Assembly: GCF_004358325.1 (NCBI RefSeq)
Contig: NZ_CP037940.1
Location: 1,488,001-1,552,000 of the forward strand
From: Periweissella cryptocerci
GTDB lineage: Bacteria > Bacillota > Bacilli > Lactobacillales > Lactobacillaceae
Length of the DNA stretch: 64,000 bases
Direction of reading: 5' to 3'
Positions 16,557 through 25,982 of this stretch are shown here, piece by piece (position 1 is the first letter of the stretch; each line of letters begins with the position of its first letter). The position numbers and the translations under genes are program-made. The notes beneath the pieces were generated by a model. It was not told the origin of the DNA. It ran no database searches and saw nothing but the letters and a program-made list of their open reading frames with translations.

Positions 16557-17348
16557 TTAAATTACCGCTTTTACTTGTTGTAATAAATCAGCAATAATCC
16601 AAGTGATACCAAATATCACAATCCATACTATGGCTTCACAAACGCCTGAAATGCTGTCCGAATTCACCACCTTGATCAAGATAATCATTGCCACCACGAC
16701 AAGTTCTGTTTTTCCACTATAGTATTGGACTAACCGCATTTGCCGCGGATTATGCACACTTTGTTGGCGCATATAGAACACGTAACTCCCCCACATAACT
16801 AATTGCGCACCAACTAAAAAGCCAATGATGTTTGCCCTAAAATCAATAAAAATGAACAATCCTGCGATAATCATTAACGCAGCCATAATAATATTGATTC
16901 TTTGCAATTTTGTCATCACACGAAAAAAGCGCCCCGGCTCAGCAATGTAAACGCTACTGAAAAAATATGCTAATCCTGAAATAATTAAAAACATAAGCGG
17001 CAATGCAAAATTGCGCGGTATGAAATTAACCCTATAATTAAGCACGTACCCTATCACCATCACATATACCAACACACTCGGGACCAATAACCACCATTTT
17101 GCATGCTTATGCGCTTTTTGCCACGTAAAAAACCGCAAATCAATCCCTTTCATGCCAAACATTCTCTCAGAATCAACCTCGCTCGGATAATGTTCGCCCA
17201 CGATAACTTGTAAAACTAACATATCAACCGCGCTCAACACAAAAATTATTTCAGTTAATTTGAAAAACGCCAAGCCAATTGTAATTATGAATAGTAATAA
17301 CCAGCCACAAAGATACACTTTTCTATCACTAAAATTAAATTTCCCCAT
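16557..17348 (-). CDS. Polytopic membrane protein, function unknown
   Basis: 263 residues, ATG at 17348 with a GGGGGATATAGAGG leader. About eight hydrophobic helices are spread evenly over the length, with a basic cytoplasmic stretch WQKAHKHAKWW near residue 75. No catalytic motif or recognised family. It stands alone between a MITE-like repeat touching its stop codon and a decayed ISL3 element upstream, so its native promoter may have been partly displaced. Confidence 0.65.
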   Translation of the reverse strand: MGKFNFSDRKVYLCGWLLLFIITIGLAFFKLTEIIFVLSAVDMLVLQVIVGEHYPSEVDSERMFGMKGIDLRFFTWQKAHKHAKWWLLVPSVLVYVMVIGYVLNYRVNFIPRNFALPLMFLIISGLAYFFSSVYIAEPGRFFRVMTKLQRINIIMAALMIIAGLFIFIDFRANIIGFLVGAQLVMWGSYVFYMRQQSVHNPRQMRLVQYYSGKTELVVVAMIILIKVVNSDSISGVCEAIVWIVIFGITWIIADLLQQVKAVI

Positions 17349-17378
17349 CCTCTATATCCCCCTTAATGCCTATAATTC

Positions 17379-19013
17379 GGCTCTGTGTCAAATTCTGTTG
17401 GTAGGACTATTTTGGAACTAGAATCTTAATGGATTCTGGTTCCTTTTTTGTTTATTTTGCGAGGATGGAACGGAGTGACATATGAGCCAAATAAATGGAG
17501 ATTGGGACATCTTAAAAAATCTGACGGATTCGCCAGAGTAAGTGAGCCATATTTTTGTAACCACACGAGTTACGTTTAAGCTGTTTGATTTTGTGGTTCA
17601 TACCTTCAACGCGTCCATTTGAATAGTTCGAGGTGATGCTGTTTTGAATTCCCTTATTAATTTCTTGGCGAAAGTCGAAATTGCGCTGTCCATATCGTTT
17701 CCCATAATCGTGTAATGAGTGATGATGTCTTCGAAACCTGATAAATCTTTGTTATGCATTGCTTTCATAATTTCCTGATATGCAGTCCAAACCTGACCAA
17801 ATTCAGGATATTCGTCGAAGACGATGCCAATCGCTTGTTCTTGTGTTAGATATTCATTAATTCCACGCATGTAATAAGGTTTCGTTTTTTCGAGATCCTC
17901 ATACATCATGTGGAAGATTTTCCATTGACTCTTCATGATTTTATAGGCTCGATTATTTTGTTTATCATCAATGCGTTTTTGAATGTTCTTACGAACACTA
18001 TCCAAGGCGTTACCGATACGCTGAGCGATATTGGAGCCGTCGATAATGATTTCTGCGTTCGGAAATAAGAAAACTTAATGAAACTGGCGGTTATTGAGCG
18101 TTCATATCCATGACAAACGTGCTTTAAACACGCTCCGATTAGCTAGTGAAAATCCAAGAAAATATTGTTTGATTGTTTTGGTTAGTCGATTGGGCAGTAC
18201 TTCAAATTGCTTGATTGAAGTGGCATCACACCAAATAAAGCTAAACTGATCATTGGCTGAGCGGAACTCATCCATGGAAATAGCTTCGGGTAATTGTTGT
18301 TTAAAATTGTATTGATACTTGTATTGTCCGCCTTCGTATATTGCGTCATATTCGATTCGTTGTACAGAATTAGGTGAGATATGAAGGTGCTTAGCTACAG
18401 TTTTTTCTGTCATCATATCTTCGTTTAGATTCTGTTTTACGATTACTTTCGTGTTTCGTGAAATTTGGCAGTTCTTTTTCGAAGTCGGATGAACGGCTGC
18501 TGTAAATGTATTTACCACAAATTCTTACAGTGAAAAACGTTGTTTTACGGCAGCGCTAAGCGCAACATCCACAAAGCTCGGTGCCAGTGAGTCGCATCTC
18601 GGTTTGAAGTCCACCCCCAGTTGCTCGGACGCAAATCACGGAAAACCAACAGTCACTGCATCGGCTAACGGAATAGGTTAAATTAGCGGTATAAATTAAG
18701 CATTTATGTCGCTTGTCTCCGCGACCACGATAATCAAAATAGTTCCATTCTCCTGCTTCATTGTCGGTAAAATGGATGTTTTTATCTTTTAAATTTAACT
18801 CACGTAAGATACAATTGTCTTGGGACATAATAAATAACCTCGCATACTTTTTGATTTTTGTCGGTTGGAACGTGGTGATGGACATTTAATATGTCCTTTT
18901 TGTTTTGTACATAATTATCTATTCTAGGCTCATCTGTCGCTTTGCTCCACCCTCGCGAAGAACATAAAAAACTGCTGACGGATTTCTCCACCAACAGTAA
19001 AAAGTATAGAGCC
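17379..19013 (-). mobile_element. ISL3-family insertion sequence 1, decayed, with 8-bp target duplication
   Basis: Ends GGCTCTGTGTCAAATTCTG and (complement) GGCTCTATACTTTTTACTG are imperfect inverted repeats beginning GGCTCT as in ISL3 elements. TATAATTC is duplicated exactly at 17371-17378 and 19014-19021, proving the boundaries of this 1635-bp insertion. Its transposase gene is broken. Confidence 0.92.
17512..18828 (-). pseudogene. Broken ISL3-family transposase (in ISL3 element 1)
   Basis: Fragments in order on the minus strand: an N-terminal zinc-ribbon-like start (MSQDNCILRELNLKDKNIHF, cysteines in CSDC), an HTH part (TEKTVAKHLHISPNSVQRI) leading to the first DDE Asp region (FIWCDATS), then the C-terminal DDE region (KNIQKRIDDKQNNRAYKIMKS and a terminal NGRVEGMNHKIKQLKR carrying the catalytic Glu). 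At least two frameshifts and a missing middle segment leave it non-functional. Confidence 0.9.
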
Positions 19014-19137
19014 TATAATTCTAGCACCGTGCATCACCCAATAGAAGCAAAAATAAAAATCAACCAATTGCTATTTCATTGCTATTTCCACCAAATTCTT
19101 CCGCAATAATATTTTTTGGTTTTTTTACGCAAAATAC

Positions 19138-19166
19138 TTGCACGAACTTTATTCACATGGTATTAT
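19138..19166 (+). promoter_or_regulatory. Promoter of the second tRNA-Lys gene
   Basis: TTGCAC, 17-bp spacer, TATTAT. A perfect inverted repeat CTTGTTG-TTAAGG-CAACAAG separates it from the tRNA. Confidence 0.75.
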
Positions 19167-19199
19167 ATATCTTGTTGTTAAGGCAACAAGATATCATAT

Positions 19200-19272
19200 G
19201 GACAGCTAGCTCAGCTGGCAGAGCAACGGACTCTTAATCCGTGGGTCCAGGGTTCGATCCCCTGGCTGTCCA
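19200..19272 (+). tRNA. tRNA-Lys (anticodon CUU), copy 2
   Basis: Identical over all 73 bases to the gene at 9783, with the same cloverleaf and anticodon loop CTCTTAA. About 130 bp of downstream sequence, including terminator and the motif AAGTCGTGCTACC, is shared at high identity, so this is a segmental duplication rather than a tRNA 3'-end attachment repeat. Confidence 0.97.
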
Positions 19273-19297
19273 TCAGAGAAACTTAGGTAGTTTCATA

Positions 19298-19338
19298 AAG
19301 TGGTACAAGGTTGATACATCAATCTTGTACCACTTTTT
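19298..19338 (+). terminator. Terminator of tRNA-Lys copy 2
   Basis: Same AAGTGGTACAAG/CTTGTACCACTT stem and T-run as copy 1. Confidence 0.9.
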
Positions 19339-19479
19339 CTTTGCATTTAATTGTATAGCGATAAAATTACCACAAACTGTCATCAAAAAGTCGTGCTACC
19401 GCTGGCGTACATATTTCCATAAAAATCATCCGTGGCATCTTTTTCTGATGTTTTAACAGCTCTCCATGAGACAATTTAG

Positions 19480-21014
19480 GGCTGTATTTTTTTTAGCGTG
19501 GGATTTCAATATCTCACGCTTTTTTGGTATTCAAATTTCACAAACTTTTCCCAAAATAAAAAGACATACATCGTCTTTCCTTGTTATTCTGAAGTTCTCA
19601 CACAAACAGAAAAGGAAATACGACATATGCCCACTAATAATTCTATCTTACGTGCCACTGGATTAACAGACCCAAATTTCAATTTTCACATTACTGATGA
19701 TGGTGAGTTCAACTATCTTACTCAGAATGACAAACATGATTACGCAACCCTTAATTACGCCGCTACGCTTGATGTTATGCCTGAATGTTGCCCTTACTGT
19801 GCTCATTCAAGTTTGTATCGCCATTCCACGGAATATTCGGTTCACGTATTGCCTTCCACAAACGGTTATCATCAAGTCCTACATCTCGACAAAAAACGTT
19901 ATAAGTGTAACGGCTTGCGCCGTACTGTTGTCGCCCATCCCATGATTTACGGGACAATTCTAAAATTACACGCCCTTTATTGCTTCAAATACTCGACCTC
20001 GCACGATTTGATATCTCAGCCAAGTTGATTTCATATATCCTCAAACTATCACACACTAAGATTCATAAACTTCTCAACGGCCACAGCTGAACCCGTTACC
20101 GGCCAAACTATGAACAACAACTCCCACCAGTTTATTTGTATTGATGAGTTCAATACATGAAAAATCGCTACGGCTTCGAAATGATCAATGGCTCGAATTC
20201 TGATTTTATCGAGATTTTCCCAGAGCGCACGAACGCTAAAGTTAGGGGCTATTTGGCGAATTTCTCGTTAAAAAATCGTAAATGTGTGAAACTTGTGGTC
20301 ACTGATATGAACGCCAACTATCAAACTGTTGTCCGGCGGATGTTTCCTAACGCACAGGTCGTTATCGACCGCTTTCATACTGTCCAACTGGCGATGAAAG
20401 CCGTTCAATCTGTCCGAACTGGGTACCAAAACACTGTCGACAACCGTACTCGAATCTACAAAATTCTCAAGTCCAACTGGAAACTTTTCTTAACCAACGA
20501 GTCAAAGTATGATATTTTCGCATCGCGCTGGTTCAAAGGCATTAATCAATACGCTTTCACCATCGACATCCTTGATGAGGTCTATACCCAATGCCCAAAC
20601 TTGGGCATTGCTTGCGAAATCTATCAGCTTATTTTACGGGCCGTAAACAGCCGCAAGGAAGATGAATTCGTCGCGCTACTTAAAAACTATAAAACTACTG
20701 GCACGCCCATGGATACGGTCATCAAAACTTATAAGAAATACAGACGTGGCATCATTGAATCGTTTAGAGTTAAAGCCAGTAACGGGCGTATTGAAGGCAT
20801 TAATCGACGTATCAAACAAATGAAACGGACCGCCTATGGTTACGCTAAACCCGCTAACTTCTTCCATCGAATTCGTCTCCAATTATTAAATAAACACGTT
20901 TTAACATCACAATTCACTAAATTGATGACAGAATAAAACCCCGAAATCCGTTAAGATTCCAGGGTTATTTCACAAGCTTAATTTCGCCCAACCCACGTCA
21001 GACGGAATAGAGCC
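19480..21014 (+). mobile_element. ISL3-family insertion sequence 2, decayed, with 8-bp target duplication
   Basis: The ends GGCTGTATTTTTTTTAGCG and (complement) GGCTCTATTCCGTCTGACG are inverted repeats, and CAATTTAG is duplicated at 19472-19479 and 21015-21022, fixing this 1535-bp element. Its ends are the same type as those of the noncoding elements at 21104, 40004, 43274 and 63320, so an intact relative of this transposase is the likely mobiliser of that family. Confidence 0.93.
19627..20936 (+). pseudogene. Broken ISL3-family transposase (in ISL3 element 2)
   Basis: The N-terminal part (19627-20028) has the zinc-binding cysteines CCPYCAHSS, and the C-terminal part (20157-20936) has the DDE core (VVTDMNANYQTVVRRMFPNA, VVIDRFHTVQLA) and the terminal NGRIEGINRRIKQMKR with the catalytic Glu. 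A frameshift near 20000 and a stop near 20090 separate them, and some 60-70 codons of the usual middle are missing or scrambled. It is non-functional as read. Confidence 0.9.
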
Positions 21015-21103
21015 CAATTTAGTTGTGTCCGCTATATAAAAATCCCAAAACAACCAGTACAATGCCCAAATGGGGTCTGTACTGGTTGTTTTCTATTTAT
21101 TCA

Positions 21104-21541
21104 GGTTATATTTTTTCTAGCGTGGGATTGTCGTTTCTGCACTTTTTTAAGAAGTTTAAGGATGCTCACATATCACTGAATATACCCTAAGTACTAGTTT
21201 TGAGCACATCACAAAATCAGTGATAACTGATTTGATTGAATCTGCCCATAGACAATTGCTTGTTTGCTTGTTTGAGCAGCATTACTAACTAGCGGAGTAC
21301 CGGTAAATTGCTTGGCGGGCGCAGCCTTTACACCGCGTCTGGGGGAATATGTGTATAGCACATATTTCCGCTGAGGATGAGATGAGGAGTTTTGGGGATT
21401 TATCCCCTAGAGTCCCAGCTTATCCGAACCTCCCAAGACCGCACTTTGGCTTGGGAGGTTGCTTCCAGCGTGGTGCGCCAAGTAATTTACTGGTACGTAG
21501 TGGCCAAATTTATTCAATCCCACGTCAGACAGAACAGAGCC
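21104..21541 (+). mobile_element. Noncoding ISL3-ended element (MITE), copy at 21.1 kb
   Basis: Left end GGTTATATTTTTTCTAGCG, right end (complement) GGCTCTGTTCTGTCTGACG, flanked by an exact 8-bp duplication TTTATTCA (21096-21103 and 21542-21549). The hairpin module is at 21289-21504. The right duplication spans the stop codon of the Spx/ArsC-like gene. No transposase is encoded. Confidence 0.9.
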
Positions 21542-21542
21542 T

Positions 21543-21899
21543 TTATTCAACGCCCCAATGTGCAGCCCATTCTTTTTCCCTGAACCCCACTAACACTGTG
21601 TCACCATCAACAACCAGTGGTCGCTTAACTAGCATGCCATCAGTCGCTAACAGCTGGAGTTGTTCATCTTCGGTCATCGTTGCTAATTTATCTTTCAAAC
21701 CTAAATCCCGATAAACTAGCCCACTTGTGTTAAAGAAGCGCTTTAGTGGTAGTCCGCTCAACTTATACCACACCTTCAATTCCTCATAATTTGGCTTATC
21801 ACCTTTAATATCACGTTCATGGTATTCAATTTTATTTTCGTTCATCCAGCTGCGCGCCTTGGCACATGTACTGCATTTTGCATAACATACGAATAACAT
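21543..21899 (-). CDS. Spx/ArsC-family thioredoxin-fold protein
   Basis: 118 residues from the ATG at 21899, with GGAGG 7 nt upstream; a GTG one codon earlier is too close. The CSTC active-site motif (Cys9/Cys12), the SGLPLKRFFNTSG loop and the late KRPLVVDGDTVLVGF segment match the ArsC/Spx family, YffB/MgsR-like branch. Such proteins either reduce oxyanions or glutathione-type disulfides, or bind the RNA polymerase alpha C-terminal domain as redox-sensing regulators; sequence alone does not decide. Its stop codon lies inside the target duplication of the adjacent MITE. Confidence 0.9.
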   Translation of the reverse strand: MLFVCYAKCSTCAKARSWMNENKIEYHERDIKGDKPNYEELKVWYKLSGLPLKRFFNTSGLVYRDLGLKDKLATMTEDEQLQLLATDGMLVKRPLVVDGDTVLVGFREKEWAAHWGVE

Positions 21900-22140
21900 C
21901 ACTCAACCTCCTTCATTTTTCATCTCTATCTTACACTTTTTTTCCAATAAAAACTCAATACCGACTTCAAACAAAGCAATACACATTCCAGTAATTTGCA
22001 TTATTTCTTTGTGAAAATTACCTTCATGCCAATTGAGTGGTTGATACAGATTATTCTGCCCATATCTGTTAATATTAAGGTAGATAATTGGCTATTTGCA
22101 CGTATAAGGTCGCCTAAATTAACAGATAAGGAGCGTCAAA

Positions 22141-23703
22141 ATGAAATTCAAAAAAATAATTCTCGCCTCACTTGCGGCCCTATTGGTATTTTCACCAGCC
22201 ACCGCTGTTTTGGCCGATACGAACTTAAATCAAGCGCTACCCAAACTCGGTAGCAATAATACTTATTCAGCACCGTTGACTACCCAACAAACGCAAGTTC
22301 CTAAAGCTGCCGGCCTACCTACTAAATACGACCCCCGCGGTAGCCGCTTTGCAACACCCGTTGGTAATCAAAATTACCTCGATATTTGTTGGGCGTATAC
22401 GGCAACCGACTTAATGGCGTTGTCGCTGCGTAAATCACAAGGCATCCAGCGGACATTTTCACCTAACTACTATAATTATTTACTTGCAACCAATGCCTTT
22501 ACACAAGGTAATAAAAACCTCATGGCGCAACCACGGAAACTCAATGGTGGGGGTGATGATACTTGGGCAGAGGTAGCTGCGTTCCAAGGCTACACACCAG
22601 TCTCAAAAAACGTCATGGGTACACCGGTTTATCCAACTAGCGCCGGTCGCAATATCAAGAGTTTTGCTAAAATCACCAAAAAACATCAATCAATGAACGT
22701 CGCTGGAATCTTCGATATTTGGGGTATTACCAGTGGTTCAACTGCTACAATGCGTAATCGTGCCAACCAAATCAAGCAATATGTTCGTGATTATGGTGGT
22801 GCTAGTTTGGCGGTCGAAGCTGAGGAAACATTTGATTCACTTTTCTCAACTAACACCCCCGTCTACACAAAAACGCTCCCAGACAAAGCGTACACTTCAT
22901 ATGTACCTGTAAGTGCTTTGAATAAGGTGCCAACCTCATCAAGTCAAGGCTATAAACGGGCCACCGCTGACCACCAAGTTACAATCGTTGGATGGGATGA
23001 TAACTATGACCGGCATAATTTTAACCAAACACCACCGGCCAATGGTGCTTTCTTAGTTAAAAGTTCTTGGGGTACTAGTGTGTTAGACAAAGGCTACGCA
23101 TGGCTTAGTTACTATGACCTTTACGTTCTCCAAAGCGATCTCCACGCTGTTAAGACCGGTAAAAAGCAATCATACAAGCAATACACGCAAGTTAATGGTG
23201 CGCCACAAGCCTACGATCAATTTGCTAAACGTAAAGCGTTATACCTAGCCAACACTTACAAAGCCAAAAAAGTTAAGAAAAATAAAGTTGAAAAACTCAA
23301 GCAGTTCTCATTCTATACGATGCAAAACAACGTTAAATACACGGTTTACTTTGCTCGTAAAGGTTTGAAAACTGGTAAGATTACGTCAATGAAAGGCATC
23401 AAAAAAGTTGGGAGTGGCACGATAACTCGCTCTGGTTTACAAAAGATTAAACTTAAAAAAGCCCAATCACTGAAGTCTAACTCTGATTTCACCGTGATTG
23501 TGCGCGTTAATAGCTCAAACAAAGCTAGCTTCTTGATGCCCGTTCAAGTCCTTTCAAAAAAGGGTCGTACAACGTACCCTATTGTTAAGACTGGGCGTTC
23601 ATACATTTCAACCCAAAGTAAACACTTCAAATGGAAGAACTACACCAATAGCGTCGGTGGTAACATGTACATCAACGCCTACACTAAGACGGTCAAAAAA
23701 TAA
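22141..23703 (+). CDS. Secreted papain-fold (C1) peptidase with lectin-like C-terminal domain
   Basis: 520 residues. Signal peptide 1-25 (cleavage after VLA). The C1 domain has the oxyanion Gln77 and nucleophile Cys83 (GNQNYLDICWAY) and His278 (DHQVTIVGWDD). The expected third residue, Asn in the usual KNSWG motif, is Ser308 here (LVKSSWG), which may lower or alter activity. From about residue 350 to the end is a Lys-rich lectin-like beta domain as in other Lactobacillaceae C1 surface proteases, with no LPXTG anchor. It could process cell-surface or host proteins. It stands alone with a strong terminator. Confidence 0.88.
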   Translation: MKFKKIILASLAALLVFSPATAVLADTNLNQALPKLGSNNTYSAPLTTQQTQVPKAAGLPTKYDPRGSRFATPVGNQNYLDICWAYTATDLMALSLRKSQGIQRTFSPNYYNYLLATNAFTQGNKNLMAQPRKLNGGGDDTWAEVAAFQGYTPVSKNVMGTPVYPTSAGRNIKSFAKITKKHQSMNVAGIFDIWGITSGSTATMRNRANQIKQYVRDYGGASLAVEAEETFDSLFSTNTPVYTKTLPDKAYTSYVPVSALNKVPTSSSQGYKRATADHQVTIVGWDDNYDRHNFNQTPPANGAFLVKSSWGTSVLDKGYAWLSYYDLYVLQSDLHAVKTGKKQSYKQYTQVNGAPQAYDQFAKRKALYLANTYKAKKVKKNKVEKLKQFSFYTMQNNVKYTVYFARKGLKTGKITSMKGIKKVGSGTITRSGLQKIKLKKAQSLKSNSDFTVIVRVNSSNKASFLMPVQVLSKKGRTTYPIVKTGRSYISTQSKHFKWKNYTNSVGGNMYINAYTKTVKK

Positions 23704-23713
23704 CGTTTAAATA

Positions 23714-23760
23714 AAAATTCCTTATCAGCCTTTCACGATGGCTAGTGAGGAATTTTTTTT
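23714..23760 (+). terminator. Terminator of the C1 peptidase gene
   Basis: AAATTCCTTATCAGCC pairs with GGCTAGTGAGGAATTT, followed by a T8 run. Confidence 0.9.
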
Positions 23761-23919
23761 GAGCATTTTTGCATGTTAACGCAATGCCTAGGAATCAGAT
23801 TGGTGTACCGTGATCCTTCCTTTTAAGCCGAGAAAAGCTAAGTACTCTTGGCGCGTTAGGATTAAATTCGGCATTTTGTGTTACCGGTTCGCAGTTACAA
23901 GTTTGAAAATTATCACTAA

Positions 23920-24172
23920 CTAACGGAGTGGCTGGAAATTGCTTGGCGGGCGCAGCCTTTACACCGCGACTGGGGGAATATGTGTGTAGCACATATTTCC
24001 GCTGAGGATGAGATGAGGACTCTTAGGAATTTATTCCTTAGAGTCCCAGCTTATTCGAACCTCACAAGACCGCATTTTGGCTTGGGAGGTTGCTTCCAGC
24101 GCAGTGCGCCAAGTAATTTCCAGACACGAAGTGGCAATTTTTATTCAATCCCACCTCAGACAGAATGGCACC
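23920..24172 (+). repeat. Hairpin module plus right end of an ISL3-ended element, truncated
   Basis: The module (CTAACGGAGTGGCTGG to CACGAAGTGGC, 23920-24135) and a diverged right terminus (complement GGTGCCATTCTGTCTGAGG) are present. No left terminus or target duplication is found. Sequence at 23845-23905 (GCGCGTTAGGATTAAATTCG onward) matches the interior of the 43-kb copy, so the left part is rearranged. An IS1182-type element sits 1 bp beyond its right end. Confidence 0.7.
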
Positions 24173-24173
24173 C

Positions 24174-25980
24174 AAAAAGGGGCTGGGACATAACTCCAGA
24201 CCCAAAAAGAGCTTAACCAAGTGCTGAAAAGCGTGCGGTTAAGCTCTTTTTAGTATAATTATATGTAAAGATAACGCTGTAACAGCAACGTTATCAAGTC
24301 GGTCGTCCCTTATTCACAGTGAGGTATTCCCTATGAAAAATTATAACATGAACCAAATCATGTTGGATATTCCAACGGCTTATGAACCTGATAAAAATCA
24401 TGTGGCACACTACATTAACGAATTAGTTGAGGACATGGACGTAACTATCTTCTATACTACTGGTCGACCACTTGAGTATGATCCACGATTAATGATGAAA
24501 CTAGTTTTATTCGCATATACCCGTGGCGTGCGTAGCGGTCGGCGGATTGCCGAGTTCGCCCAAGAAAACATTATTGCGATGTGGCTGACTCAAGAAGCAC
24601 AGCCATCATATCGCACAATTAATCGTTTCCGAGTGTCAGACTTGTCAGAAGCCATGATTAGCTCGGCGTTTTCGCGTTTCACCAAATTACTTCACGACAA
24701 AGGATATATTGATGATGTAATCTATATTGACGGTACCAAAATTTTAGCGGATGCCAACAAGTTCAGTTTTGTGTGGAAGAAAAACACAATTCGTTTCGAT
24801 AAAATGAATACCGTCAAAGCTCAACAATTAATTCAAGATATTATGGCAGAACAACAATCATTACAGTTACCAGAATATACTGATTTGTCAGTTGAAAGAA
24901 TTAGACGATGTGATTGCGCACCTAGAATCGTACTTAGCACAAGTCGTAGCTAACACAGAAAGTGTCGGCCTAACCCCGCCAAACAAGCGCGCCGGAATAC
25001 TAAAAAGACCTTAATAAGGTTGAACATATTCGTGACAAAAAGCTAGCGTATCAACACCAAATAGAAACTTATAATGAACGCAATAGCTATTCCAAGACTG
25101 ATACTGACGCTACTTTCATGCGGGTTAAAGAAGATTACATGCAGAATGGTCAATTGAAACCAGCCTATAATTTACAAATCGCTACCAACGCTCAATTTGT
25201 CTTAGGCTATGGAATTTTCCAAAATCCAACTGATACGCGTACGTTGATGCCTTTTGTTGATCAACTCAAACAATACGAAACGTTGGGTTCAACGATTGTC
25301 GCAGATGCCGGATATGGTTCGGAAAGTAATTATCGGCAACTCGAAGATGAATACCCAGCTACTACAGTGCTGATTCCATACGGCACGATGTTAAAAGAAA
25401 CCAGCAAAAAGTGGCAGACCGATGAACGGAAAGTCATGAATTGGAATTACTGTGCGGAAGATGACTATTATGTGGACCCACGAAACGTTAGATTTAATTT
25501 TAAACGTCTAAGTAAACGAACTGATAAATACGGATTCGTTCGTGACTTTAAAGTTTATGAAGCTGAAGCTCAGACGGAAAATTTAGAAGATATTGCGGCT
25601 GCGTTAACGCCTAAAGGATATACGAGAAAAATTACAGTGAATCCGGCATTTGAATATCATAAAGCGAAAATTAGAAGTGAGTTTTCAAAAGAAGAAAACC
25701 AAGCCATCTACGCCCAACGAAAGATTGACGTAGAATCGGTTTTCGGCAGATTGAAAGCTTATTTTGGGTTCACTCGCTTCTCGGTCAGAGGGATCGAGCG
25801 AGTGAAACGTGAAGTCGGAATCGCCTTGATGGCAATGAACATGAAGAAATTGGCCACCAAATGATGCCTTTTCGTGAGTAAACAATATATACATAAAAAA
25901 TAGGCCTCAAGATTTCAAAAAACGAAATCTTGAGGCCTATTTATTTATAACGAGCTAAGGTTTTGTCCCAGCTCCTTTTT
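24174..25980 (+). mobile_element. IS1182-type insertion sequence, decayed
   Basis: Inverted ends AAAAAGGGGCTGGGACATAA and (complement) AAAAAGGAGCTGGGACAAAA. Each end carries an internal terminator-like hairpin: AAAAAGAGCTTAACC/GGTTAAGCTCTTTTT (about 24206-24254) and AGGCCTCAAGATTTC/GAAATCTTGAGGCCT (about 25903-25940). These would block read-through transcription, a common insertion-sequence design. The transposase is frameshifted. The same ends appear on the small repeats at 16343 and 57741. Confidence 0.88.
24333..25864 (+). pseudogene. Frameshifted IS1182-family transposase
   Basis: The first part (24333-24953) has the N-terminal domain (LMMKLVLFAYTRGVRSGRRI) and first catalytic Asp region (DVIYIDGTKILADANKFSF). 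The second (25118-25864) has the second Asp (IVADAGYGSESNY) and final Glu region (RKIDVESVFGRLKAYFGFTRF). Frameshifts between about 24900 and 25118 disconnect them. The remaining residues look intact, so inactivation seems recent. Confidence 0.9.
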
Positions 25981-25982
25981 GA

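Noticed and set aside
9783..19272. tRNA-Lys copies as attL/attR of an integrated island
   Set aside because: The duplication covers the whole tRNA with promoter, terminator and downstream flank, not just a 3'-end repeat, and no integrase gene is present in between.
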